Shown: positions 43,253 to 58,957, counted from the stretch's first letter. The stretch: 64,000 nt of DNA from Rhodosporidiobolus odoratus (GCA_034387635.1 JAOANU010000002.1:1848720-1912719), one strand, 5' to 3'. Notes: generated from the letters alone by a model not told the origin. Translations and numbers: made by a program.

Positions 43253-44487
43253 AGTATGTCTGCCTCGTCTCTTTGCCATTTACCTGCATGGAGTCGCGCC
43301 ATGTCGGCGGACCTTGACCGCTGCAGAACCCCTCATCATCTCATCGACCTGGGATGACGCGGCGGGAATCGCTTGTCCCGACCCAGTCGTGTCTTCCGAA
43401 CGGGCTCGACCCGCTTCCTCCTCAGCGTGCCTTTGACCGCCTTGATCCTCGCCAACATTGTCTCGTCACTCGCAGCTTTGCTCGCCGGCCTTTCGCCCCG
43501 CTCTGTGCACTCGTCGGTATGAAAGGCACACTGCACAGCATTAGTACTCGCCTGTACGAGGATCACATGCGGGAAGCAGCTGCTCGCCAAGCTCAAGCGG
43601 AGAGTCGCGTTTCACCAGTGAAACCCAGAGATATGCCGCAGAGGGGGAGCTCCTGTGCTGCATAATTTGGGGACTGAGGGGACTATGCCGCGGTAGATTG
43701 GCAGCGGAGGAGGTGGAAGTAGCTTGGGTTGCGGCCGTGAAGCAGGCAGGGTCGTTGAACAATCCAAAGTAGTTAGAAACGTCCTTTCCGAAGACTCACC
43801 TCTGGAGCTGTTCCTGTAATCGCAAGTGGTACGGTACGGAGAACGGAAAGCAGAGCATGTTCTCTGCTCAGAGGAGGGCAAGCTGGGTTTGTTTGCTCTT
43901 TTTTTTCCTTCGCCTCTTCTCAATCTTCTCACTTGACCAGTATCAGCTACTCTCGCTTCCGAGTAGGCGCAAATCACGGCACTCAGCTGCGTTCTACGAG
44001 TTCTACCGACGGCCGGGACCCTTGACCAAGCTTCTCCATCTTCCCCCACCTCCTCTCTTTCCCCCTCTCATCCTCAACACGCGTCGTCGAATCAACTCAA
44101 GTCCCGCTTATCACCCACCAGCCAGCTCTGAGCTGATACTACCAGTGCGTCTATTTCTCTTTCTCATTCGCACGCCTTCTTGGAGCACTGAGGAGCGGGT
44201 CCCGTGAGCTGGATCGGGAGGCGAGTGACGCGACAGCAAAAAACCACAGAGATGGCTTCAAGGCAAGGGTGGGGGCGACGAGCGCACAGAGCGATCGACT
44301 CGTGTGGTATTCCGAGTCAAGCGAGCGTAGCGACGGCCTGATCCACCGCTCTTCTTCTCTGCTTCCGGGAAGAGGTGGGGGAGAAATTGGTTATTCTGCA
44401 TTCACATCTCAGTATTGGCAGGCAGACCGCCTTCTGATCGACAGAACTAACGGCACAATCGCGACTTGCAGAAAATCGTCAACCAAA
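43253..44487. other. Possible 3' exons of the unrecognised gene, then intergenic
   Basis: 43253-43660 may hold further exons of the preceding gene (see the hydrophobic stretch near 43430-43490). From about 43760 to 44487 I see only T/C-rich promoter-like sequence ahead of the GH36 gene. Confidence 0.35.
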
Positions 44488-47400
44488 ATGACCTTCCACC
44501 CACCCCTCGCCTCGACTACCTTCATCCCCCTCTCCTCTTCAAGCTTGCCTTCTTCCCCCGCTACCCCTCCCACCCTCCACTTCACATACCTTCCTTCAGC
44601 TACGTTTCCCTCGGGCGCTAACCCTGAAATTTGGACCAATCTGCCCGGCGGCGATGGGCAGTGGCACGCCCTCGCCTTTTCTCCCGCGTCCGCCTCTTCG
44701 TCTCCCGCGCTATGGACAGCGTCCGTCGACCTTTCGACAATCAAGGAGCCAAAGGAGTTCGAGTACACATACCGCCTTCGCCTCGACAACGGTGAACTGC
44801 AGTGGCTCGGCTCGGAGGGAGGAAATGGAAAAGTTGAGGTGGTCGGGCTCCAGCCGCCTAGCTCGTCGAGCGGAGCGCCGCATCTCATCGCGAAGGAGGA
44901 CGGCAGAGGTACTTGGGAAGAGCTGGGGGAGAACGTCGCTCTGGGCAGGTTTGAGCTGAAAAAAGGAAAGAGCGGAATCGTAGAGACGGTGGACATCACG
45001 GGGCTGGTCGCGAATGCGGGACAAGGTTGGGGAGGTTGGAGCGACGGCGAGGGCGTCGTGTGGGAGCAAAGCTCGTAGGCTCATAGTTCACTACCGCCTT
45101 TTCCCTCCCGCTGATTTGACCCTCTTTCTTGATTCGACTCACAGCCGAACTTGGCTTGTCCCTCGGGTTCTTCCGATCGGCAGACCTCTCGAATCGCTCT
45201 CACAACAGCTCCCAGCGCAACTCCTCATCCTACGCTCTTCCCCCTCCGCCGCCCACCCTCTTCAGCGCAACCTCGTCATCTTCCCCTTCTCGACGAGTTC
45301 CGTCTGTTCGACCCTGGTCGGCGCCGAAGGAGGCAGGTTACATCTTCAGTTCGAGCGCGACTCGCCTAGCGAGAACGCACAGGGTCACGCTGCCGTCGCC
45401 TGGGGCGAAGAAGGACAGCTTCAGCAGCTCATCGCTTCCTGCGTGGCAGCAGCCCGCTCAATCCTTCTTGAGCACGCATACGAGCCTCCGATTGCGCCTG
45501 CGGCTTCATCCGTCCCAGCCTCTATCCCCCGCACCCCTCCTCACCCTCTCGGCCTCTGCACCTGGAACGCCCTCGGCCCCTCCTACACCCTCTCCGACGT
45601 CCTCTCCTGGCTTGACAGTCTCGTACCCGCCTCTTCTGACTTCAACACGGGAGATGCTCGCTCCCCCGCGCCGCAGCAGCGCGGCGCGGCGATCAAGACC
45701 CTCCTCCTCGACGACGGCTGGCAGGACACGGCGACCTACATTGACTATTCGGACCCGGCGGTCGATCACCCGGAGCACAGCGAGAGGAGGGCGCTCAAGA
45801 GCTTTGGAACAAGGCGAGGGTGGTACGACATCGGAGGGACGACTGCTGCGCCTTCAGCTGCACCGAGCGGGGCGGGTACGCCTCGCAGGGAGAAGGGGGC
45901 TCACCAGAGGAGCGACTCGGGGTACGGCCTCAGTCCGGATATGAGCTTGGCGACGGTCAACCTCGAGGACCTTGAGATGTCGAGGGAAGGGGTTAGTGCT
46001 GAGCTGTGCGATGCGGTGAGGAGGGTCAAGGAAAGAGGGATCGAAAGGGTCGGGGTGTGGATGACCATCCTCGGGTATGTTGCTATATCTTCTCTCTTCT
46101 GGTACCTTTGGAGCCCTGGCTCTAGCTGTTGCCTCCAGCACATGGCCCTCGCGACAACCTCGCAATATCGTCACCTCGAGAGGGGACGCGAGTTGAGAAG
46201 GCCAAGCTGACTTCCCCCTTTCCTTGACGTAGCTACTGGCATGGCATTCACCCAGACGGCGCCCTCGGCGATTCCTACGATCTTCGTCTCACCACTTTCC
46301 GCTCTTCGGCCCACCCCAACTATTCCTACCGCTTCTTCTTTCCCTCTCCCGCCGATCTACCAATCTTCTACCGAGACTACTTTTCTTCGCTCAAGGCCGC
46401 CGGCGTCGACTTCGTCAAGATGGACGACCAAGCGACAGTCGACGCCCTCGTCTCGCAAGAAGGGTCGGAGAACTCGCTCGAACACCCGGCCGACCTAGGC
46501 CAGCTCAAGCACCTCATCCTCTCCTCGATGCGCGAAGCCGCCCTCGCAGTCTTTGGCCCTCCGCCGTCCGCCGACCTGGATACATCCCTCGCGCACTGTA
46601 TGGCCGGCTCCCCTCGGATCTGGGGAGGCTCGTTGGGCATCGTCGGCTCTTCTTCATCCGGTACCCGCGCTCTCGTCCGCAACTCAGACGACTACTTCCC
46701 CGACGCCCCCGACTCGCACCGCTGGCATCTAGCTCACAACGCTATCGGCAGCGTGCTGAGCTCGAACCTCCGCTTCGCACCCTGCTTCGACATGGCGCAG
46801 GAGAAGCATGAGTATGGCGAGGCGCATCTCGCGCTGAGGGCGTTCTCGAGTGCGCCAATTTGGTCGACAGACGTACCGGAAGACGCCGCGCGTACCGAAG
46901 AAGGTGAGAACGAAGCGGCAGGCAAGGAGGGGAAGCAGGGCAAGAGCGGCTGGGGCGCTCTCCTCGCCTCGACCAAGGCAGGGCCGCGGGTCATTCAGTC
47001 TCCCAAAGGTACGGGCACAGTCCTGGAAGGGAGGTTGATGGAAGACGTCGTCGCTCGATACGGCCCGTCGTGCGCTACTTCAGGCGAGGCCCTCAAGGTC
47101 GGACTCGCTTTCGAGGGCGCGAAGGGCGCCCATCTCGGCTTGTGGAACACTTTGCCGGAAGGACACGAAGCACAATCAGTCCTCGACACGAAGGATCTCG
47201 GGGACTGCCTCGGTGAGCTGGCAGCCGAGTTGAGTGCGGACGGCAGCAATGTGGCGGTCTTCGGATCGAGCGGAACGAAGGGCGAGCAGCGCTTGGTTCA
47301 GCAGCTCACGGCAGCAAATATCGATTCCGCTCGCCGCCTACATCGGTCTCTCGCCGCGCCGATCAGCGCCGTCAAGCTCGAGAGGACGGGTGTCGAGGTC

Positions 47401-48384
47401 TTCACCCTCGCCAAGGTCTTTTCTCTCCCGCTTCCGAGCGGCGGCGAATTTAGCATCGCCTGCCTCGGACTTCTCGACAAGACGGTCGGATTGGCAGCAG
47501 TGAGGGGGATTCAGATTGAAGGAGTTGAGGAAGAGACTGCTGTGGAAGAAGAGACGCAGGGCACCGCAGGAGAAGAGTTCCCTCCTAGCCCAGCCCTCGA
47601 ACCTGCCAGCTCCTCAGTACTACCCGCACCACCCTCACTCGATGAACCCCTTCCCCAGCCAGTTGTGCCGCCACGAGCAGCTCTAGTCGCAAGCAGTCCT
47701 TCTCCGCCTACTCGACCTTCCCGTCCAGTCCCTTCCGCTCGCTTACCCTTCCTCCTCGCCTACCTCACCGGCTTCCTTCGTCTCCCGCTCTCGACCCCGT
47801 CAGCTCGCGCCCGCACTCCCACGGTCGAGCTTCGCTCCCTTCTCAGCGACCTCTTCCGCCGCCCGCTTCGCACTCTCTTCAGCGAAGTCGGCGCAGTCGT
47901 ATCCTTCGGATTTGCGGCTGTCGTGTGGGCTCTGGGCGGGACCGTTAAGCATGACCAGAGCGAGATTGAGGAGGCACCAAGGGAGGAGCTGCAGGACGAG
48001 GAGCCGCCAAGGGAGCAAAAGGAAGAAGAGCCGGTGGTGGTCGTTCCTTCGATTGTTTCGCCCGTCCACATTGAGGCTACGGCCTCACCGCCCGAGCCAT
48101 CAAGGGTGTCCCAGGTCACTAAGCCGCACCCTCACAGCCCGAAGAGCCCCCATCTTTCGCTCCAACTCGACTTTGTCAGCCCTCGCTTGGGATTCTACGT
48201 CGCTGGTCTCAGTGACTCGTCCTCGGTTCGCTTTTCTCTCGACGGACATGACGTACCCTCTTCGTTCGTCAAGCAAGGAGCGCAGCAGATGGTCGAAGTT
48301 GACGTGGAAGGAGCGTGGAGGGCGGAGGGAGGAAAGGGGGAGGAGGTGTTTGAGCCGTGGAAGCTGACGGTTGAGGCGGTCTGA
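44488..48384 (+). CDS. GH36 glycoside hydrolase, raffinose synthase / Sip1 type
   Basis: Related to plant raffinose synthase and alkaline alpha-galactosidase (GH36). Exons: 44488-45074, 45145-46074, 46233-48384; 1222 residues, longer than plant relatives (about 750-800). Conserved landmarks: PLGLCTWNALGPSY, KTLLLDDGWQD, then VGVWMTILGYWHG across the second splice join, VDFVKMDDQATVDAL with the likely nucleophile Asp, and RNSDDYFPD with the likely acid/base Asp, followed by HLAHNAIGSVLSS. C-terminally, between about 47.5 and 48.1 kb, there is a Pro/Glu-rich insertion with a hydrophobic segment (GAVVSFGFAAVVWALGG), after which the beta-sandwich resumes (VRFSLDGHDVPSSF). Start chosen at the ATG with an AACCAAA context; an upstream in-frame ATG at 44269 exists. 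Substrate (raffinose, galactinol, alpha-galactosides) cannot be told from sequence. Confidence 0.9.
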
Positions 48385-49002
48385 GGTTGGCGTTGCTTGT
48401 TGTTGCTGTTATATATGGGGGCCTCTCTTCTGCTTGGCAGACTCTGTTCATCGTGGTTTCGTCTCGCTGTTTCGGTGTCCGCTTTTCCCACTTCCTCCGT
48501 ATAGCTTCCTCGTAGTCTGCGGCGGTGCAAAACTCCACTGTGTCTTCCGCTACATGTGCCATAGCTCAACGGTGTGCTCGGCAGCTGGCGAGATGTTGAA
48601 AACGTTTAGTGTTGCGCTGGCAAGGAGGAGAAAAGCCAGCCAAATGGAGAATTTCCACTTTTGCCTTGGTCGATCCTCTCGGTTACGCCCATTTGCTAGC
48701 CCAGCGTCAGAATAGCCTCATCTGGGTGGGACCACAGGGCTGGGGCGCTTGAGCAAAGCCCGGCTGTCACTCGTCGAGTCCAGCGATTTTCTCTCTCCCG
48801 CTTTCTGGAAACACTACCTCGACCTCGCTACCTTATTCAGGTCAAACTAGCTCCAGATCGTCTCAATTGAGCCCCCTGCTCCATACAGCAACCAGTACTC
48901 GGTCCCACTACTCCCTCACGGTTGAATCACTATCGTCATCGAACTCGGCTGTCCACCTCGTCGAGCCTTACCACCACCCAGAACAACACACACAGTCACA
49001 CA
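48385..49002. other. Intergenic region
   Basis: 3' end of the GH36 gene and promoter of the GILT-like gene. No further gene seen. Confidence 0.5.
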
Positions 49003-50332
49003 ATGCACACAGCAATCACTCTGTTGGCACTCCCAGCCCTCGTCCTCGCTGCTCCAGCCGCCTTCCAACTTCCCTTCTCATCTCCACCCTCTCTCTCCTC
49101 TTCCAACCCCTCGCCATTCGAAGCAGCTCTCGCCAATGCACGCTTTGTGAACGTACAACTCGGCGTCATGAGTCGCTGCCCGGACGCTCAGCTGTGCGAG
49201 GCCGTCTTCGATCGTGTGCTCGAGACCAAGGTCGAGGTACCGCTGGCTGGGAGGGAGGGAACCAAGGCGCAGACATCGGTTGGGGAATTGGTAGAGATGG
49301 GAATGATCTACATTGGCAGGTGCGCTTTGTTCCCTTCGTGACCATCTTGCTCGTTGTCTGACCCTTTTTACCTCTCCGCTTCTCAACCACTTGCTTGCCT
49401 CTTCCGCCTCGGTCATGATACGCCTCGATCTCTGGTGACCTTCTATGCCGCAAGAGAGAACTCGACCGCAAACTACGGCGCCGACTGCATGCATGGCGAC
49501 CTTGAATGTCGCGGCAACGTGCAGCAACTTTGCGCGGCCAAGCACTGGGGAGGCGGCGTGGATGAGGTGAAGGCTATGGTCGGGGGACTGAAAGGCAAGC
49601 AGGGATGGGACACCTGGTGGAACGTGAGCGTCCTTCCACTCCCAGAGCGTGGACAACGCGAAAGGCGCTGAGTTCCTGACCCTTGTCCTTACTTATCCCC
49701 GGCGCAGTTCGTTCAATGCATCAATTATGGAGAGACCTCGGCAATCGGTACTGATCAGAGGGCTCGTCAATGCGCTGCGGTCGTGGGCAAGAGTGCGTTC
49801 TTCTCCCCCCGGTCTCCTCCTTCCACGTACTTCTTCCGAGTCACCTCTTGTGCCGTGCTTACCTTTTTCTGCTGCGCGTAGAGTGGGATGACAGCCTCAC
49901 CACGTGCGTCGACTCGCGCGAAGGACGACACCTTCTCGTTGATTCGGTGCGGGAGGCGAAGAAGCTGGAAATCACGAAGAGCTGCACAATGCTGATCGAG
50001 GGCAAGCAGGTTTGCGTACGTGTCTCCTTCTCTCCCCTCTCCGTGCGTAACTCGTCTCGCTGACTTGTCTGCTCCGCGCTGTACTCTTTACGTCCTCGTC
50101 TCCTACACCCTTCCGTCACCGCTGTGTTCAATTCCGGCTGCTTGATCACAACTCCAACCAACAGATCCACGACGGTACCTGGAAGTCCTGCCCAATCGGA
50201 CATGAAGTGGCTGACTTTGCTAAAGCCATCAAGGAAGAATTCTTGCGCATCAACCCGAGCTTCGGGATGGAAGAGCCGGAGGAGGATGCGGGAGCGCATG
50301 AGTTGGGCGGATGGGTGCTCGTGGAAGCTTGA
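49003..50332 (+). CDS. GILT-family secreted thiol-reductase-like protein
   Basis: Gamma-interferon-inducible lysosomal thiol reductase fold. Exons: 49003-49319, 49455-49623, 49708-49792, 49882-50015, 50165-50332; 290 residues. The N-terminus MHTAITLLALPALVLAAPA is a clear signal peptide; the ATG at 49003 was chosen because it places this signal first. The family core is seen: LGVMSRCPDAQLCEAVF at the active-site position, IGRENSTANYGADCMHGDLECRGN with the CxHG...EC.GN signature (spanning the exon 1/2 join), QLCAAKHW, WWNFVQCINYG, and CTMLIEGKQVCIHDGTWKSC. Several Cys pairs suggest a disulphide-bonded vacuolar or secreted protein. The active site is C-x5-C rather than the C-x2-C of animal GILT, so reductase activity is not certain. 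Confidence 0.9.
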
Positions 50333-50543
50333 GAAGCGAGACCGAGGGACGTTAGAAACTGTACATAGCCAGGTATTTCTTGAGTGCTTGTTGACGCGGC
50401 ACTTTCCGTTGTTATACTATGTAGTTCCCATCGCTTCTGCATGGGTCGATAGGGAGGTTCTGGCGGACCGCGTGGCACTCAGCCAGTAGCGATGAGTGTC
50501 TATGATTGCGACCAACGCCTCTAGCTTGACTCGCAAATGCAGC

Positions 50544-53067
50544 CTACAAGCTCCACAAGACCGCCACGCCAATCCAGCATGCTACCGGCGCCCAAGCAAC
50601 CTCGTACAGACTCTCGAGTGTCTCGCCGATGACCTGCCCGACCAAGCCTCCTCGACCTTCGAGTCCTCGCACGCCGGCCGCCAGGAAAGCGAAAGGAGCC
50701 GCCGCTTTCCTCCAAACGCCTCGCACGAGTCGGAAGATGGGTCGAAGGACGAGTCGAGCGAGCGGGGCGACGAGCGAGTTGGCGGCCAGGCGGGCGATGA
50801 TCGAGTCGAGGAGATCGGTGACTGCGGTGGGGAGAGGGATTGGGAGGGAGGCAGTCGAGGGGATCTTTTGCGAGGCCGACGAGGAAGACCGCGATCGCCC
50901 ACCTCCTTCCCAGAGCCACACACGCGAGACTCGCCGTACATGGCCGTTCTTCCCCGACCTCCCTCCCGCAACACCGTTCGCCGTCGGTAATCCCGGTCCA
51001 TTCGCATCTTCCTCCTCGTCCTCGGACGCCGAGAATGAAGCCGAAGCATCGAAAAGCGTCGCACTGCCCGGAGTCGCATCGTAATGATGATGCGACACGC
51101 CTCCAAACAACCCCGGATAACTCATCTGGCCGGCTTCTTCATCCGCAATCTCTTGCTCTACGCTCATTCTTCTCGAACCTGCTCCCCCACCGCTGAGGAG
51201 GCTCGCTTTCCGCTCGTGAAGCGGTACGCCGTTTGCGAGAGCCGCAGCGGACCGACGGGATCGCCCACTGCTGTGACGTTGAGAGCGTCGGGGAGAGGTG
51301 AAAAAGGTGTAGAGGGCGACGAAAGCTTTGGGGAGGAAAAAGAAAAGGAAGAAGGAGGTGAAGAGGGGGGCGTAGAGGTGGAGGTAGATGCCGAGCTGCG
51401 AGGGGAGGAGGCAGGAGGTTTGGGTGTAGGTGTAAGAAAGGGAGAAGGAGGAGGATGAGGCGGGTGAGGAAGCAGGAGGAAGAGGGGGGTAAAGTGACAG
51501 TAGATGGTAGCCTGGCGAGGAGACGCCCATCGCCATACTCTGAGTGGCACAAGGAAAACATGGTTGTCAGCCCACTTTGATTCCGGCCAAGAGCATTCAA
51601 AGAAACGCACGAAAGCTTTGACGGTGACTTCCACCACAGGTGTTGACTCGTCTAGCGGGCTCGTGTAGCGCTCGTGGTGAATGGTACAAGCGTCGTGGTC
51701 GTCACCGCTGCGCCACTCATCGTCAGCGTTCGTGAACAGGATCAGAGGACAACAGCGAGACTACGGAAACGAAAGAACGACAATGCCGGACTTACGAGTA
51801 CACCAAGGTCGGTCCCACCTTGTCAATTAGCCACTTGGTCTCCCTCTCGCCGAGCTCGTTCTGGTAATTCCGACCCACACCTTGGTGAATTGGCCGGGAA
51901 GATTCGCGTTCCCGCCCGCAGGCGGTTCCTTCGGGTCGGAAGAGGGGGATATGGGTCAGGAGGATGGTCGGGATTGTGCGGTCGGCTGCGAGGAGAGAGG
52001 TCGACCCGAATCGGGGAGACAAGTGAGAAATGATGGAAAAGTCAGCATCGCAGAGTGCAGGAAAGGGAAGCGAGGGTCAACGCGGGAGGTGACAGTGAAA
52101 GGTCCTTACCCCCTTTCATCCCTTCGAGCCAAGCCCGCATCTCGCTCCAGATTCCCCCACCGCCCTCCCAGAAGCCTTCTTCCAGCAACGCCATCGAATC
52201 AATCCAAACGACCCTCCAGCCTTTCCATTCCCTCTCGCCATACAACGGACCGAACGCCTCACTGAAACGCTCACGGTAGTAAGACGAGAGGGGGGCTGAG
52301 GGGACGTGCAGGCCGAGGTCGTGGTTACCGGGGAGGGTGATGGAGGGGATGGGTGGGGAGAGGGGCAGGGAAGTGAGCCGCGGCAAAGGGAAGAGGGAGC
52401 GGAAGCGGCGGAGGAGGGAGGTGTACCTGCCAGTCGTACGCCAAGTGAGGTTAGTCTGTGGTTGATAGCATCAACGGAAGAAGAGGAAGGGGGCGCACTC
52501 TTCTTCATCTCCTACTTCGACTCCGGAATCCATCAGGTCTCCAAGCCACACCACAGCTTCCGTCTTTCCCCCGCCCGATCCTCGAGTCATCATGGCAGCC
52601 GTCCAGCTCTTCCTCGCATACAGGTCCGTGATCCACACGCCTAAGCGCCTCAAACCCCACGACCTGCCCGGGTAACTCTTCATGTCGAGGATCTGCGGAT
52701 CCGCCGCGACGAGGACATGGAAGGGATCGCCCTCTGGCCCGTGAGATTTGCGAGCGTCTTGCCAGCGGGTATCGGGAATCCAGCCCCCTTGGCCGTCGTA
52801 CACCTGGCCTCGCAGACTGGGGGAATCGTCCCACTTGCAGCCTCCAATGCCGAGGAACCCTCGAGAGGACACACGAAAGACTCCCCATTCCGAGTAGACG
52901 ACGAGGAGGACGAGAAAGAGCTTGAGGAGGGTGAGGAGAGAGGGTGGGAGAGGCGGAGTGAGCGGCGGTCGGGTTTTTCGGGGGCGGGTGGAGGGATGGG
53001 AGAGGGAGGGGGAGCGAATATAGGGCGAGGCGGAGGGTATCGAGCGATGTAACGACAGAGGCGGCAT
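50544..53067 (-). CDS. Ted1/Cdc1-type metallophosphoesterase
   Basis: Member of the family including yeast Ted1 and Cdc1 and human MPPE1/PGAP5, which remove ethanolamine-phosphate from GPI-anchor mannose in the ER. Exons (minus): 53067-52499, 52426-52110, 51985-51796, 51707-51611, 51539-50544; 722 residues. Near residue 45 is one membrane segment (LLTLLKLFLVLLVVYSEWGVF). Metal ligands are all present: LVAADPQILD, VVWLGDLMDSG, TLPGNHDLG, LLTHIPLF and SGDDHDACTIHH. A second hydrophobic pair near the start of exon 5 (APLFTSFFLFFFLPKAFVALY) and a C-terminal segment (AWAPVACWIGVAVLW) fit an ER multi-pass protein. Between them lies a ~200-residue Ser/Arg-rich cytosolic-looking insertion. TED1 or CDC1 orthology is not distinguishable by eye. 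Divergent to MIX23. Confidence 0.92.
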
Positions 53068-53839
53068 GGTAGTACGTTTACAGCGTCGTGAGAACTGAGC
53101 GGAAAAGGACGAGCGGTCAGTTCTTCCTGCATAGGGCTGACGAGTGACGCGGGAGACGCACCGCTTGAGCCGTTCAGCGTATCTATGAGAGCCTCGGACT
53201 CGTCGTGCAGAGTGAAATGACCTGCCCCGGTGGGTTGAGCGCCGTGACTGCGCAAAAGCTGGCGAAGTGGGGAAGGTGAGGAGGCGAAGACGATGGCAAG
53301 CTGGGCGTGTCGGTACGGTCACAGCTTGACGGGCTGAGCGGGAAGATGAGACCGCAGGCACCTTGGTCTTGAGGGTGATCTCGAGAAGAACAGCGAGTGA
53401 TGGCCTGCGAACACGAAGTGAGCGAAGAGAAGCCGTCGATTCACACAGTTGGCTAGTCAGGACAGACCAGACTATAACAGAGGTTGTAAAGAGCCCGTAA
53501 GCCTGCTCTGGCCACTGACTGTGTAACTGTGGGAGCGCAGGACGACGGCGAAGCGGATCAACGAGTTACTTGTTGGCTTCGCATTCGTCTTACAGCAGCT
53601 AGACTAGCGCGAGTCGACCAGCCGACCCACCCAAGAGCTACCGTATACACTCTGCAGCACCTCTTGGCTCTCGACCTGCTTTCGCCACTTTGGACGCCTT
53701 GGATCGGCGCAACACCCACAAGTCTATCTCGCTCATCAAAGTCTACCAGAAACACCTTTCTGAACCTCACCCTGCCCTCTTAGACGACCTTTACATCCCC
53801 CCACTACTCGTCTCCCCCTACCCTGCATCCCGACACACC
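53068..53839. promoter_or_regulatory. Divergent promoter region, phosphoesterase / MIX23
   Basis: About 770 bp between divergent start codons. A T/C-rich stretch precedes MIX23 (53750-53830). No specific site recognised, no further gene supported. Confidence 0.45.
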
Positions 53840-54636
53840 ATGTCGGATCCTTCCTCATCTTCGCCTTCTTCCCCTCTTCTCGGCACTCCTTACCTCCTCT
53901 CCCAGTCCCCTTCCACTCCCAAGTCTGCCCCACCCACATCTGACACTCACACCCTCGTCACCCCGACCATCTGCCACTCGACGACCCTTTTTCTCTCTCT
54001 CCTCTCCCGTTCTCGCCAGCTCTCCGACGACGCCATCGTTACTCGCCTCAACCGCGCAGCCGCCCTCGGTCGCAGCGCCGTCTCGGGACGAGGGGCTAGA
54101 GAGATGGGCGACAACGAGTGCGCGAGCGTCTGGAACGAGCTGGACCAACGATGGACGGAACGCAACGAGGTCCTGACGTACTGCGACCGGGTCCTGCGGG
54201 GGGAAAAGGTACGAAACGAGCAGGGAGAGGTCAAGGAGGAGAGTGGGCTTAGTGCCGATCGAGGGGATCTGGGGCGAGGAAGGCGGACTGAAGTCGACAT
54301 GAAGGTACGCGGCCCCTCTCTTTCTCTTCCTATCGTCTCTTTCTCGCCTCGATGCGTCGATAGTGCCTCGAGAAGCGCTTTTGACTGACCTTGCAGTCAC
54401 CACAGCTCGCAACCTTGTCAACCTCACTCTCGGTCGAGTCCATCATTCGTCAACGGTCCATGTCCCTCTTCTTCTCCCGCTGCCCCTCAAGTACCGCCTC
54501 GACCGCGGCTGCCGCAAATCCAACTGAAGCTCTCAAGCTACCCATACTGGGTACGCCCGAAGAACGGGCCCAGGAGGAGGAACGGAGACGAAAGGCAAGA
54601 GGGAGGGATGAGCGGGGGAATGTCAGATGGGCTTAA
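53840..54636 (+). CDS. MIX23 / Cid2 family mitochondrial intermembrane-space protein
   Basis: Homologue of fission-yeast Cid2 (caffeine-induced death protein 2) and budding-yeast Mix23, an intermembrane-space protein with twin cysteine motifs linked to protein import. Exons: 53840-54304 and 54397-54636; 234 residues. The core matches the family: ICHSTTLFLSLLSRSRQLSDDAIVTRLN at residues 43-70, WNELDQRWTERNEVLTYCDR in the middle, and the C-terminal SVESIIRQRSMSLFFSRC. Four or five Cys residues are positioned for disulphides. A Ser/Pro-rich N-terminal extension of about 35 residues precedes the core. No presequence, as expected for Mia40 substrates. Confidence 0.82.
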
Positions 54637-55285
54637 ACGCCTGCATTGCTGGTCAAAGACAGAGGTAAAGATTGAACGCGATAGACCCACGGCCGACTTG
54701 CGCAGTACCGGATCGCATCTTTTCCTACGCGAAAATGGTTTCTTCCCCTGCCTTGAACCCTCCCTCGCCTCTCGCTTATCGCTGAACAGATCTACGTTTC
54801 CGCTTCGACTTCCGCTTGGCGCTCTCAGTGTGTCGGCTTGACGGGCACGGCTACATCTCGGGAAGCGAGCGCACAACTGTCGGGTTGCCAGTCGCGAGGA
54901 TCGTCCGATCGACCTTCCCAACTTGACTTTTCCCGTTCGCCTCTGTCCTCGCCTGGTCTTCCTCGTGTCTTTCGCACGGGCTCGTGTCTGGCGTTGATTC
55001 CGAAGCGGTGAGTGCCCCGTTCTGCCCGACGCCGATTGCTGTTACCGAGGTGAACCCGCCATCTGCTCGTCCAAGCGAACATGCGTCTTCAGCATGGAGT
55101 CGCTTGCAGTCCCGAACCAGTCACAGATTCGCGTGTAGTTCAGGAAGGGCAAGTCGATCGACTCCGAAAAAGAAAGTATGAGACATGTCGCTTCCTTCCT
55201 TCCTCGTCATTGTCCACAACCAAGAACTCTTCTTCAGCTCTCTCTACTTTCTTTATACTCTATACACACACTCGAATACACAGCG
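54637..55285. other. Upstream region of UGP1
   Basis: About 650 bp with pyrimidine-rich tracts (55190-55260) directly before the UGP1 ATG, typical of a strong housekeeping promoter. No further gene seen. Confidence 0.45.
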
Positions 55286-58276
<2,991 letters not shown>

Positions 58277-58957
58277 ATCGATGCCTCCCACTTGTTGCGA
58301 CTCTTCCGCCTCGCACCCTTCGTTAACTTCGCATTCGTCGCTTTCCCTTCCATTTCGCCTGTTACCCGGATCCGCCGTTGAACCCCAATTGAAGCTCAAG
58401 CAAGCTAAAAAGTCAATCCAAAGTCGTTGTTCTGTTCCTCTCTTTGCCTTTCATTCCCTTTCTCCTCTTAGTGATCATTTGCCTTTCGTTCCCTTCCATG
58501 CCATTCATGCCTTTCGTCTCTGTCTCTCTGTCGTCCTTCTCCGAGCCCAAAGGGGGAAGTGCCAAGATTGGCTCCGCAGTATTTGCCTGCGCAGCGGTGG
58601 GAGCTCAGAAAAGGGAGAATGAAGACTTGGCACGAGAAAGGACCGGCAATCGGACAGGGCCTGGATGATGCAGCTGAACGCGCTTGCGGCCTGGGGGCTC
58701 ACAGTGAGGCTCGCTCACGCTGCACATCGTAGAAAGTTGCCCCACACGCCATCGCCTGGCTCCTTTTTCTTCGCAATTGGCCTTTGCAAATCTCGACTGA
58801 ACAAGGCTCGCTCATCAAGACTTTGGACGACTCTTTACAGCCTCGTTAGACGTCTACCAGCTCCCTAGGCTATCGCTTCCGCTTTCGACGCTCACCTCGA
58901 CCTCCTCATCTCAACCTCCGCCTCCTCGATCAGCGATTGACGGTCGCCTACGGCCAT
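58277..58957. other. Intergenic region UGP1 / BSD gene
   Basis: 3' UTR of UGP1 (T/C-rich, 58430-58550) and upstream region of the next gene. No further gene seen. Confidence 0.45.
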
